Source: Fibrobacter sp. UWB4
Lineage (GTDB): Bacteria > Fibrobacterota > Fibrobacteria > Fibrobacterales > Fibrobacteraceae
Assembly: GCF_002210345.1 (NCBI RefSeq)
Contig: NZ_MWQI01000001.1
Location: forward strand, 434,001-498,000
Direction: 5' to 3'
Length of the DNA stretch: 64,000 bases
The position numbers were made by a program, and so were the translations under genes. Positions within the stretch are counted from its first letter, which is position 1. Each line of letters starts with the position of its first letter. The notes below the pieces were generated by a model, which saw nothing but the letters and a program-made list of their open reading frames with translations, did no database searches and was not told the origin of the DNA. Below are positions 48,983 through 57,039 of this stretch, one piece after another.

Positions 48983-51595
48983 CTACTTCGCTTGAACCGT
49001 ATTGCGGTTTTTTACGAAGACGAACGCTCCGAAGGCGATGAGCAGGATCGCGGCGAGTAAGCTGACTTTGAGGCAAGCGTGGAACGGCTTAGAGCGGTAT
49101 TCCATGCGGACTTCGGATTTGCCCTTCGGAATTTCGACAGCGCGGAGGTTTCCGAATGCCTTGTAGACCTTGGCTTTCTTGCCGTTGACGGTTGCTTTCC
49201 AGTAGGGGTGGTAGTTGCCGGCGACGACCATGAAGCCTGCGCGGTCGCTTTCGACCTGGAACACCTGCGTATCCATTTTCGGGCTTGCGACAAGCTTGGC
49301 TTGGCCCTGTGCCACGCCGCCTTCGCCCTTGTTTTGCGGTTCTTCGGAGAGGATGACTTTTTCGCGGTATTCAAATCCGTTCTTGAGCGCGTCGATTGCC
49401 TTGGAATCTTCCATCGTGGTGGATTCTCCGTAGATGTAGGCTTCGCCCATGGCGGTCGGGATCGGCATGTAGGTCGTGCCGCGCTGCGTGTCGAAGATGA
49501 TGGCGTTGATGTTCATCAAGTCGAGGAACGGGTGTGCTGCGCTTTGGTCATTGATGTTCAGGAGGTAGTTCGCATTACCCTGACCACCACGGAATTCGCG
49601 GTAGCTTGCAAGTTCGTTGTCGTGGAATCCGTCTGCATTGCGCATGTGGTACTGCGGGAAAATGTTGCCGCTGAGGGCCTTGCTGCGGGAGAGCGAGAGT
49701 ACACGCGGCTGGTTGATCGGATCTGCTTTGTATGGAGCCTTGAGCGCAGCAACAACGCCGTTATTTGGCTGCAAGTATTCTTTAGCGGGAACATTCTGGA
49801 TGAATGCTCCGTTGATCGTCACAAGTTCGATGCCTGCGACAAGGGCGAGGATGCCGACCTTGGCGGGAGTGCTTCCTTTCCATTTGAACACGGCGAGGCT
49901 TGTGCCGATGACGACGAGAATCAGGATGAAGCTCGGGATGATCTTAGAGGCGGTCATGTTCATCACGACTTCATTCAGCGGCTTGAAGTACGGGGCTGTG
50001 ACCGGGTCGTTCAGGAGTTTCTGACCGCTCATGAGGAAAATGCCGATGACTGCAAATCCGATAACGACGGCGGCCTGGACGCCTCTCGATGTTCCCGGAA
50101 GTTTCGCCTTGAACGCGTCCACAAAGTTCTTGACGTTGATTTCCTTGCCTTGATCATCGAGGCTCATCACGCCGAGGCATGCGGCTGCGTAGATAAGGCA
50201 GACGACAAATCCGAACGGGCTGATAAAGAGAGTCCAGTCGAAACGTGCTATCACGACGAGCAATAGCAGGATGACGAACATAGCGGTCCCGTGCAGGAGT
50301 GCACGACGGTTCTTGGTCGTATTTTCGTTCGGGTCGCTAACGGCGCGAAGCACTGGGCCTGCCATCATCACGAGCAATAGCGGGAGCCAGAAGAGAGCCA
50401 TGCCTGGTGCGCGGAAGTTCTTGACGCCCGGCAGAATATTGTACCAGAGCTTGAAGAGCGGGGAATGGTCGCCCATGCCGTAGCTCAAGGCGACGACGGC
50501 GCCGAGTCCCCAGAAGCTAGCCCAGCGGCGTTTGCCTGGGAGGAACAGGCAGAGGAATCCGAGGAACGTGAGGAGTGCACCCGCATTGTTATGGTCGAGC
50601 TTGAAGCTGTTGTGGCCCCAGTAGAACGGGCTGCCCTGGCTGCCGGCTTCGGCCATCTTGCGGTATTCGTCCATCGAGACATCGACAAAGGAACTGCCCT
50701 TGAACGAATTGGACTTTTCATCTTGTTCATAGACATCGACGCCGATAAATCCCGGAATGAGCATCTGTGCCATTTCTTCCTGGTGGAATGACCAGCTCAC
50801 GGCGTGACCGTAATTGGTATGTTCGCCTTCACCGCGAACGGACTGCGTCGTGGTGTAGAGGTAGGGCGGTACAATCTGGAAACAGCTGAGGGCAAGTCCA
50901 AAGGCGAGTGCTGCAGCTGCAAGCCCGATGCGTTTACCGCGTACGGCAAGTGTGTTGCAATGGAATGCGGCTTCATAGAGCGTGTAAAGCCCGGCGCCCC
51001 ACAAGAAGAGATACGTGAGCTGCAAGTGGCTTCCGAGAATCATCCATGTGATGCTCAGTGCAAAGACGATGAGGTAGGGGAGGCTTCCGTCACGGACAAT
51101 CTTGCGGATGGCAAGGAGAGCGAGCGGGGCAATCGCAAAGACCATCATCTTTCCGTCGTGACCGCCATAAATGTAAGTGAAGTATTCTGGCGAAAATGCG
51201 TAGAGGAATCCGAGAAGCGAACCCCACCACTTGTTGCCGGTCAAGTTCCAGGCGAGGAGCATTGCACTCATGAAGGCGACCCACACGGTCAAGATGAACT
51301 TGAAACCGACGGCACGTGCCGGATCCATGATGAACTGCGTCCACACGAGCGGGTGGTAGGCGTCTGCAAAGAGCGCGTCAATTGTCGGAACACCGCCAAG
51401 GCGGCTATCGTCCCATTCCGTGAGGATGACGTCGAACGTGCGCAAAATGCGGCTGCCGATGCCGTTCAGCTGGTCGCTGTTGAGCATGAGTTGACTGGAA
51501 TCGAAAGCGAAATCGCGGAATACGAACAGCAAAATCGCAAAGAAAACTGTGGCCATTGCCACAAAGAATGCGGGTTTCTTGTTGAGAAAATTCAT
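48983..51595 (-). CDS. YfhO family membrane protein
   Basis: This is an 870-residue inner-membrane protein with about 12-14 helices and a large C-terminal extracytoplasmic domain. Features include the N-terminal DSSQLMLNSDQLNG after the first helix, TEWDDSRLGGVPTIDALFADAYHPL, YIYGGHDGKMMVFAIAPLALLA, and a late beta-rich domain with AGFMVVAGNYHPYWKATVNGKKAKVYKAFGNLRAVEIP, typical of YfhO (outlined). YfhO proteins are GT-C-fold relatives proposed to glycosylate cell-surface polymers. TATATTT lies 6 nt before the ATG (leaderless pattern). No sugar-polymer genes are adjacent to fix its role. Confidence 0.85.
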   Translation of the reverse strand: MNFLNKKPAFFVAMATVFFAILLFVFRDFAFDSSQLMLNSDQLNGIGSRILRTFDVILTEWDDSRLGGVPTIDALFADAYHPLVWTQFIMDPARAVGFKFILTVWVAFMSAMLLAWNLTGNKWWGSLLGFLYAFSPEYFTYIYGGHDGKMMVFAIAPLALLAIRKIVRDGSLPYLIVFALSITWMILGSHLQLTYLFLWGAGLYTLYEAAFHCNTLAVRGKRIGLAAAALAFGLALSCFQIVPPYLYTTTQSVRGEGEHTNYGHAVSWSFHQEEMAQMLIPGFIGVDVYEQDEKSNSFKGSSFVDVSMDEYRKMAEAGSQGSPFYWGHNSFKLDHNNAGALLTFLGFLCLFLPGKRRWASFWGLGAVVALSYGMGDHSPLFKLWYNILPGVKNFRAPGMALFWLPLLLVMMAGPVLRAVSDPNENTTKNRRALLHGTAMFVILLLLVVIARFDWTLFISPFGFVVCLIYAAACLGVMSLDDQGKEINVKNFVDAFKAKLPGTSRGVQAAVVIGFAVIGIFLMSGQKLLNDPVTAPYFKPLNEVVMNMTASKIIPSFILILVVIGTSLAVFKWKGSTPAKVGILALVAGIELVTINGAFIQNVPAKEYLQPNNGVVAALKAPYKADPINQPRVLSLSRSKALSGNIFPQYHMRNADGFHDNELASYREFRGGQGNANYLLNINDQSAAHPFLDLMNINAIIFDTQRGTTYMPIPTAMGEAYIYGESTTMEDSKAIDALKNGFEYREKVILSEEPQNKGEGGVAQGQAKLVASPKMDTQVFQVESDRAGFMVVAGNYHPYWKATVNGKKAKVYKAFGNLRAVEIPKGKSEVRMEYRSKPFHACLKVSLLAAILLIAFGAFVFVKNRNTVQAK

Positions 51596-51679
51596 ATAAG
51601 GAAATATAAAAATACCGCAGAGGTTGCCCGCTACGGTTTGTTAAATTGTTTGCTTTTGAACGAATTTGCGATCGAACCG

Positions 51680-51790
51680 TTATTCGAGCGTATTTTCGTC
51701 GGTCTTAGCCGTCTTGACGAGGCTGTAGATGCCGAATGCAGAAATGATGCAGATGGCAATGAATACGGTATATTTGATCAGTTTGCCCAT
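51680..51790 (-). CDS. Small membrane protein, 36 aa
   Basis: MGKLIKYTVFIAICIISAFG then IYSLVKTAKTDENTLE. A single hydrophobic helix with a positively charged start and an acidic tail predicts an inner-membrane protein with N-in topology. AAGGAG lies 8 nt before the ATG at 51790, a strong site that decides the start; the frame is open further upstream but has no other good start. Its role is unknown. It stands alone between the YfhO-like gene and the ArsR-type gene. Confidence 0.7.
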   Translation of the reverse strand: MGKLIKYTVFIAICIISAFGIYSLVKTAKTDENTLE

Positions 51791-51878
51791 GAGTTTCTCC
51801 TTGAATTTTTTTATAAAAATATTTGATTTTCCCGAAACGGTCAAGTGTTTTTTAGAAGTTAGCTCTGCCAACTAACCA

Positions 51879-51913
51879 CTTCCTACCGCCTACTTCCTAC
51901 TCTTTAGTAATAA
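51879..51913. repeat. Heptanucleotide repeat (CTTCCTA type)
   Basis: CTTCCTA, CCGCCTA, CTTCCTA, CTCTTTA, GTAATAA with period 7. It contains the stop and last codons of the ArsR-methyltransferase gene on the minus strand. Confidence 0.75.
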
Positions 51914-52802
51914 TCATGCAAATCACGGGGAGCTTTTTGTCGACTTCGTTTTCGCTTGGGATGATTTCGCTTTCGACCACCTTGCAGTTGAGTTCCTTCA
52001 CAAAGAATTCGAGCTGACTGCGTTCAAACCCAAGCCAAATGTGGCCATGCGTCGTACGGAACGATTCTTCCTTGTGCTGGGCGAGGTCCAAGAGCGCAAG
52101 CATTCCACCTGGTTTCAGGATGCGGGTCGCTTCCTTGAGGGCGAGGCGCGGGTCCGTGGCGTGGTGCAACACCTGGCTCATCAAGACGAGGTCCGCGTAG
52201 TTGGAGGGGAGGCCCGTCTGCGTCATGTCCGCGACTTTCGGCGTCACGTTTTCGATGCCCTTCTGGTGCAAAATCTGCTGGAGTCCGCTGATGATTTTCG
52301 GATCGTAGTCGAGGGCTGTCACGTTCTTGCAGCGGCTCGCGAGCATGAGCGAGAGGTCGCCGCCTTCGCCGCAACCAATGTCCACGGCATTTTCGAACGG
52401 CACCATGAGCTTGCTGAACAGGCTGATTTGCGCCTTGAGGCTACCGCCTGCTTGGTCTAGCTTATGGATTTGCCCTTTGGTCTTGTCGGTGCGTTCTTCG
52501 AGCGCTTGTGCGGCGCGGCACTTGAGAATATCCTTGTCCTGCAGTTCGTCGTAGGCTTCGCGGATAATCTGCAACAGGCGGCTGCTCATGTAAAGTTCTT
52601 CGCTCAGGCGGTAATAAGCCTTGATGCCGTCGCGGCGGTCTTTCACGAGTCCGCATTGTGAAAGCTTTGCCAAGTGGCGGCTCGCGTTACTCTGGTGGAT
52701 ATCCAGAATGTCCTTGATTTCGTTGACAGTGAATTCGGACTGGTCCAGTAGGAGCAATATCTTGAGGCGCATTTCGTCGGAAATGGCTCCAAAAAGTTCC
52801 AT
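51897..52802 (-). CDS. ArsR-type regulator fused to a SAM methyltransferase
   Basis: This is a 301-residue protein (ATG at 52802). Residues ~1-75 form an ArsR-type winged helix: FGAISDEMRLKILLLLDQSEFTVNEIKDIL then HQSNASRHLAKLSQCGLVKDRRDG (outlined). Residues ~125-300 form a class I methyltransferase with motif I VDIGCGEGGDLS (140-151), then VTALDYDPKII and LMSQVLHHATDP. This fusion type is known in bacteria and is annotated as ArsR/SmtB-family metalloregulator-like, with unclear ligand. No obvious metal-binding Cys pair is seen in the DNA-binding domain (only Cys50). Divergent from the PAP2 gene with about 100 nt between. Its stop lies in a heptamer repeat. Confidence 0.88.
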   Translation of the reverse strand: MELFGAISDEMRLKILLLLDQSEFTVNEIKDILDIHQSNASRHLAKLSQCGLVKDRRDGIKAYYRLSEELYMSSRLLQIIREAYDELQDKDILKCRAAQALEERTDKTKGQIHKLDQAGGSLKAQISLFSKLMVPFENAVDIGCGEGGDLSLMLASRCKNVTALDYDPKIISGLQQILHQKGIENVTPKVADMTQTGLPSNYADLVLMSQVLHHATDPRLALKEATRILKPGGMLALLDLAQHKEESFRTTHGHIWLGFERSQLEFFVKELNCKVVESEIIPSENEVDKKLPVICMIITKE

Positions 52803-52911
52803 GTTCGGGATGATCGGTTCTCGGTTCTGGTTTAAATTCGAATTTGTCACGTGGTCCGCCAATACTTTTGTATGTTTGTGTCTGTGAATATAAATTTTTA
52901 GATGGACTTTG

Positions 52912-53796
52912 ATGTTTTCTGGGCGATTTAAAAGCTTATTTCGAGTGCTTTTTGCGGTGCTGTGCTCGGCAACGCTTGCTTTTGGTACGCCCGGCGCATC
53001 TGGAATTGCATCCGGCGCATCTCGGAACATGCTCGGCGCATCTGGAATGGCGTCAAGCGCTCGCCACTATGAAGTCTCGGTCCGCTTGGATGTTCCGCTC
53101 ACGCTCGGAATTGTCATGACTTCGGTGCTGGGCGTTTATCAGTATTACGGGATGTCGCGCATTTCTTCGAGCAATCTGAAGCCTAAATCGGAGCTTTTGC
53201 CGTGGGATCGCCCTTTTGCGGGGCGTTACAGCGGGTGGGCGACGACCGTGAGCCATTATTCGGGAGCCTTGGCTGTAGCTCCTTTGGCTTTGGCGGGGTA
53301 CTCCTGGTATAAGGGCGATGCCGATGGTCATGACTTTGGAACCTTCACGCTCATGTTTGTGGAAGCGATTGCCTTGCAGAACGCCTTGAACCAGCTGGTG
53401 CGTTCGACGCAGTTATGGCCACGCCCTTACATTTATGCTGAACGTGGTGAAGGTCGCAAAAAGGCGGAGGCCGCACGTGGGGAAGCTTACGGCTCGTTCT
53501 ATTCTGGGCATGCATCGGCGGCGTTCACGGTAGCCGTGTTCACAGGGGAGTGGTTCTCGGAAATTTATCCGAATTCTCAGTACAGAGGTCTCGTGTGGGC
53601 ATCGTCATTGACGCTTGCCGGGGCTGTTGGCGCCTTGCGCGTTGTCGCGGGCAAACATTATCCTACTGATGTTGTAGTTGGGGCGCTAGTGGGAACGGGC
53701 GTAAGCTTTGGTGTGCTTAAATTGCATGAAATTTGTAAAAAGAAAATTTCTTTTTGGGCAATTCCGGGCAATATCGGCGCTATTTTTTACTTTTGA
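52912..53796 (+). CDS. PAP2 superfamily phosphatase
   Basis: This 294-residue protein starts at ATG 52912. An N-terminal signal segment (FSGRFKSLFRVLFAVLCSATLAFG) is followed by a short repetitive GASGIASGASRNMLGASGMAS stretch (in outline). The three PAP2 motifs are visible: QLVRSTQLWPRPYIY (K/R-x6-RP type), YSGHAS (PSGH variant with Tyr before Ser) and RVVAGKHYPTDVVVG (RxxxGxHxxxD), so it is probably catalytically competent. Substrates of this family include undecaprenyl pyrophosphate and phosphatidic acid. About five membrane helices fit an integral envelope enzyme. Divergent from the ArsR-methyltransferase gene. Confidence 0.88.
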   Translation: MFSGRFKSLFRVLFAVLCSATLAFGTPGASGIASGASRNMLGASGMASSARHYEVSVRLDVPLTLGIVMTSVLGVYQYYGMSRISSSNLKPKSELLPWDRPFAGRYSGWATTVSHYSGALAVAPLALAGYSWYKGDADGHDFGTFTLMFVEAIALQNALNQLVRSTQLWPRPYIYAERGEGRKKAEAARGEAYGSFYSGHASAAFTVAVFTGEWFSEIYPNSQYRGLVWASSLTLAGAVGALRVVAGKHYPTDVVVGALVGTGVSFGVLKLHEICKKKISFWAIPGNIGAIFYF

Positions 53797-53882
53797 CAAT
53801 TTTTTATAGCATTTTTTTTGAAAAAGCGTATATATATTGTGTAGGCTTACTTCGTAAGTCTTTTTGCTAGAAGAGGTTTTTG

Positions 53883-54890
53883 ATGTTGGATGAGGTGTGG
53901 CATCGTTTGTGTGCCGTTGCTATTTTGACCGTGTCTGTGGTCAGCCATAATTATGCAGCCGAATTTAAAGATTACAGGGATGGGCGTGTTTATCGCGGAA
54001 TTCCTTCTGGTTCTCTAAACTGGTTCAAACAAAGTCTCAAGTACAGCAAAACCTCTTACTTTACTGACGAAAATGGGATTCCTTTTTATCGCAGCGATAG
54101 CTGGCAAGCATCATGCCCGGAAGGAACGCTGCTCCCGGATGAAACAGACTGGGATGAACTGATTGAAGAAAAATTCTCCGGTCCGGATAAAGTCCAGAGC
54201 ATGAATGATTTTGTTGGACATTCTGCGCTCGGCTTTTACAAGTTTGAATTTGATGAAGTGGTGAATGCCAGAAAAGGCTTTGCCTATTTTGCGGTCCGTG
54301 GCCCTGCCAATCACGCCATAAGGCTTGAAACCAAGCGTGGAACAACGAAGTACGTGGATATCGAAGAAGCCGATGCCATCCAGATCCGTTGCGTTTTTGC
54401 ACGAGACCAGTTTGCCGAAAAGAATATCTCTCCGAAGGATATGATTTTTACGGACAAACGCGACAATAAAAAGTACAAGGTCGATGTCCGTGGCGGCAAA
54501 ATCTGGATGATGAAAAATCTCGCATTTAGCGTAACTTCTGAAAAACAGTGCTATGTGGAAGATAAAACTTATTGCGAAAAGTTTGGACGCTATTACACTT
54601 ACGATGATGCGCTCAAGGCTTGTCCTTCGGGATGGCACCTGCCGGATGACGGCGAATGGCGTGATTTCCAGAAGGACCGCGCCACGCTCGATTGGGATAA
54701 TTTAGGGCAGGGAGGTTGTCAGGACTGGGATAATTTCTGCGACGGGATGAATTCTGGGCATTACTGGTCGAAAACCTCTATTCAGGCGAATACCGCCCGC
54801 TCTTGGGAGTTTAACCGCGCAGACAAGGATATTGAACGCACCGATGCCAGCGTTTACAAAGGACTCTATGTCCGCTGCGTCGCAGATTGA
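53883..54890 (+). CDS. FISUMP-domain exported protein
   Basis: This is a 335-residue protein with a signal peptide (MLDEVWHRLCAVAILTVSVVS). The C-terminal ~155 residues form a FISUMP domain: VDVRGGKIWMMKNLAF, YYTYDDALKACPSGWHLPDDGEW, and the final SVYKGLYVRCVAD. The N-terminal ~90 residues look like a second, shortened copy: FKDYRDGRVYRGIP then FYRSDSWQASCPEGTLLPDETDWDEL. The family is named from Fibrobacter succinogenes, where it is a major paralogous group of secreted proteins; it is related to formylglycine/C-type-lectin-like folds in appearance, but the role is unknown. AGAGG lies 7-8 nt before the ATG at 53883. Confidence 0.9.
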   Translation: MLDEVWHRLCAVAILTVSVVSHNYAAEFKDYRDGRVYRGIPSGSLNWFKQSLKYSKTSYFTDENGIPFYRSDSWQASCPEGTLLPDETDWDELIEEKFSGPDKVQSMNDFVGHSALGFYKFEFDEVVNARKGFAYFAVRGPANHAIRLETKRGTTKYVDIEEADAIQIRCVFARDQFAEKNISPKDMIFTDKRDNKKYKVDVRGGKIWMMKNLAFSVTSEKQCYVEDKTYCEKFGRYYTYDDALKACPSGWHLPDDGEWRDFQKDRATLDWDNLGQGGCQDWDNFCDGMNSGHYWSKTSIQANTARSWEFNRADKDIERTDASVYKGLYVRCVAD

Positions 54891-54899
54891 TGTTTAGAC

Positions 54900-54987
54900 G
54901 TCATCCTGAACGGTCCTTGCAAAACGTCATCCTGAGCAATCGTTGCAACTCGTCATCCTGAACGGCGAAAGCCGTGAAGGATCCAGT
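54900..54987. repeat. Three GTCATCCTGA repeats in tandem
   Basis: CGTCATCCTGAACGG, ACGTCATCCTGAGCAA and CGTCATCCTGAACGGCGAAA follow within 60 nt, the last continuing into a GGCGAAAGCC hairpin and GAAGGATCCAGT. The same unit is at 21121-21154. Confidence 0.75.
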
Positions 54988-54996
54988 TAAATTTTA

Positions 54997-55149
54997 TTAA
55001 TCGGCTATTGCAAAAAAGGCGTACAGTATAGAAAATACTGTCGCAGAGGCATAGCTCCCCGAAAGGTAAACGAAAAGCCCGAAGACGATTACCGTTAATG
55101 AAAGAAGAAATATTTTGCTCGGGCTGAAGGAAAAGTGGATGTTGAACAT
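54997..55149 (-). CDS. Small membrane protein, 50 aa
   Basis: It encodes MFNIHFSFSPSKIFLLSLTV, IVFGLFVYLSGSYASATVFS and ILYAFFAIAD. Two hydrophobic helices with a short SGSYAS turn suggest a hairpin membrane protein. AAAGGT lies about 5 nt before the ATG. It was found by translating the gap after the FISUMP gene. It lies 76 nt downstream of the acidic 81-residue gene on the same strand, so they may be co-transcribed. No family is recognised. Confidence 0.65.
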   Translation of the reverse strand: MFNIHFSFSPSKIFLLSLTVIVFGLFVYLSGSYASATVFSILYAFFAIAD

Positions 55150-55225
55150 GTGCGACCTTTAATGATTATCTTTAACTGTTTATAAAATAGATAAAGAGTG
55201 TGTCATTAAATGTCACTATATGAAT

Positions 55226-55471
55226 TTACAGTTCGTCTTCGCTTTCTGAAACGTCTCCGAAATGGCTCCCGTATTCGTCAAAATTGATTTCTTCGGCGAT
55301 GTCGTCGTTGTCTAGGTCTTCGTTGTCGAGGCCAAGTCCAAGTCGTGCACAGATGCGGTCAAGGAGGATGAGATCTACATCGTCGGTGTCGCCCCCCTCG
55401 CGTTCATAAGCTTCGATGATGAGCTCTTGTTCGTCTGGTTTATATTTATCGACAGCTTCAGTGATTTTCAT
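55226..55471 (-). CDS. Small acidic hypothetical protein
   Basis: This 81-residue protein starts at 55471 (MKITEAVDKYKPDEQELIIE), with AAAGGAG 5-6 nt upstream, which decides the start over a longer open frame. It is very acidic, especially in the second half (LDNEDLDNDDIAEEINFDEYG), has no hydrophobic segment, and ends SESEDEL. The composition resembles small nucleic-acid-mimic or chaperone-like acidic proteins, but nothing more specific can be said. It is divergent from the TPR-protein gene. Confidence 0.7.
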   Translation of the reverse strand: MKITEAVDKYKPDEQELIIEAYEREGGDTDDVDLILLDRICARLGLGLDNEDLDNDDIAEEINFDEYGSHFGDVSESEDEL

Positions 55472-55569
55472 TTTTTCTCCTTTGCAGATAATTAAAATTA
55501 TCCGCGTCTCTGCTTGTAATATCGTCAATCTGTGTCATAAAGTCAATGGTTTTTACTAAATTTTTTACT

Positions 55570-56877
55570 ATGAACAAGAAATTGTCTTTTATCGCACTTG
55601 CGTTGTTGGTTGGAATGTCTCAAACTTGGGCTGTGGACCCCCGTATTGAACAGGGTGCCCGCTTTGAGGCCAAGGGTCAATATGACAAGGCTCTTGGGGA
55701 ATACCGAGCCATGTTGGCTGAAAATAAGAAGAATACTGAAGCCTACATGGCGGCAGGCAAGGTTCGCATGAAGATGAAGGACTATAAGGGCGCTGTTGCA
55801 AACTTCCGCCTCGCTTATGGTTATGATCCTAGCTTGACCGAAGCGTACGAAGGTGCCGCAAAGGCTTACGAAGCCATGGGCCAGCAGGCCAAGGCTGACG
55901 CTGAACGCGCTAAAATCAAGGGCGCTAAGGCTGCTCCTGCTGCTGCAAGTGTGCCGAAGGCCGAAGCTAAGGCTGAACCTGCAAAGGCCGCCCAGCCGGC
56001 GCCTGTTGCTAAAGCTGAACCAGCTAAGCCCGCCGCTCCTGCAAAGGTTGAAGCTCCGAAGGTCGAACCGTCGCCTGCAACGGCTGCTTCTGAAGATCCG
56101 TTTGAAAAGGGCAAGGCATTGCTTGCCGAAGGCCGCTATGCTGAAGCCGCTCCACTCTGGAGAGCTGTTCTCTCGAAGAAGCCTGGCGATGCTGGTGCAT
56201 ACTTCTATGCAGGCTTAACCCGTTATGAGATGGGAGAATACGACAAGGCCGAGTTCAACTTGAAGAAGGGTCTTTCGTACAAGGAACGCGGTAATGACGC
56301 AAACTACTATTTGGCAAAGATCAACCAGAAGAGCAAGCATACCGATCAGGAAAAGAAATATCTCTCCGCGTATTTGAAGAAGGCCGCCCCGGATGCCAAG
56401 TTCCGTAAGGCAGCCGAAGACCGCATGGCTGAAATCAACGCTGTCGCGAGCGCCGCTGCTGAAGAAAAGGCTATGCAGGAAGCCGAAGCTAAAGCTTTGA
56501 AGGATGCCAAGAAGAGCGGGAACGACAAGGCGAAGTCTGTTGAAGCTGTCGCTCCGAAGGAAGAAGTTGCTTCGACGGCAACGAATTCCATTGCCAATGC
56601 CAACGCCTTGTTTGCGGATGGCTATAACGAAGCCGCTCTCCAAATGTACAAGGCTTTGCTTGAAAATGAAATCACTCCGGATGAACGCTATTTCGCCATG
56701 CTCCAGATGGGCAACATCTACCGCGAAATGCGCGACTTCCATAGTGCTGTAACGCGCTACCGTGAAGTTCTTCGTGGATATCCTGATTCGGACTGGGCTG
56801 CTGAAGCCGAACGAGCACTCGAAGATGCTGTATGGCTTGAAAAACACGCCAGCGAACTTCCGCGTAACAAGCGCTAA
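55570..56877 (+). CDS. Exported TPR-repeat protein
   Basis: This is a 435-residue protein with a signal peptide (MNKKLSFIALALLVGMSQTWA). The first TPR block (about 24-110: ARFEAKGQYDKALGEYRAML, AYMAAGKVRMKMKDYKGAV) is followed by an Ala/Lys/Pro/Glu-rich linker (about 118-180, repeats of AKAEPAKP). A second TPR block (180-260) follows, then a charged helical stretch, and a final TorC/YbgF-like TPR pair (350-430: ANALFADGYNEAALQMYKAL, QMGNIYREMRDFHSAVTRYR). It is likely a periplasmic protein-protein interaction scaffold. TAAATTT lies 6 nt before the ATG at 55570, so the transcript may be leaderless. A heptamer tract begins at the stop codon. Confidence 0.87.
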   Translation: MNKKLSFIALALLVGMSQTWAVDPRIEQGARFEAKGQYDKALGEYRAMLAENKKNTEAYMAAGKVRMKMKDYKGAVANFRLAYGYDPSLTEAYEGAAKAYEAMGQQAKADAERAKIKGAKAAPAAASVPKAEAKAEPAKAAQPAPVAKAEPAKPAAPAKVEAPKVEPSPATAASEDPFEKGKALLAEGRYAEAAPLWRAVLSKKPGDAGAYFYAGLTRYEMGEYDKAEFNLKKGLSYKERGNDANYYLAKINQKSKHTDQEKKYLSAYLKKAAPDAKFRKAAEDRMAEINAVASAAAEEKAMQEAEAKALKDAKKSGNDKAKSVEAVAPKEEVASTATNSIANANALFADGYNEAALQMYKALLENEITPDERYFAMLQMGNIYREMRDFHSAVTRYREVLRGYPDSDWAAEAERALEDAVWLEKHASELPRNKR

Positions 56878-57020
56878 TTAGCCATTAGTCAATGGTTTTT
56901 AGTTATTAGTTACAACTGAAAGATTTTGTACAATGTCATGCCGGGCTTGTCCCGGCATTAACTTTATGATGTCATGCCTGCTCAGGTCCCTGAGCTTGTC
57001 GAAGGGCAGGCATCTCCCTT
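56877..57020. repeat. Heptamer tract followed by two REP-like hairpins
   Basis: ATTAGCC, ATTAGTC, AATGGTT, TTTAGTT, ATTAGTT (56877-56911, period 7). Then TGTCATGCCGGG/CCCGGCA (~56934-56957), and GTCATGCCTGC...GCAGGCAT enclosing CCCTGAGCTTGTCGAAGGG (56971-57012). The whole gap between the convergent TPR and FGGY genes is repeat sequence. Confidence 0.8.
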
Positions 57021-57039
57021 TCATCTCTCTAGGGAAAAA

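Noticed and set aside
49079-50266. 395-codon and 340-codon frames opposite the YfhO-like gene
   Set aside because: They are antisense to a clear membrane protein family member and have no domain or start signal.
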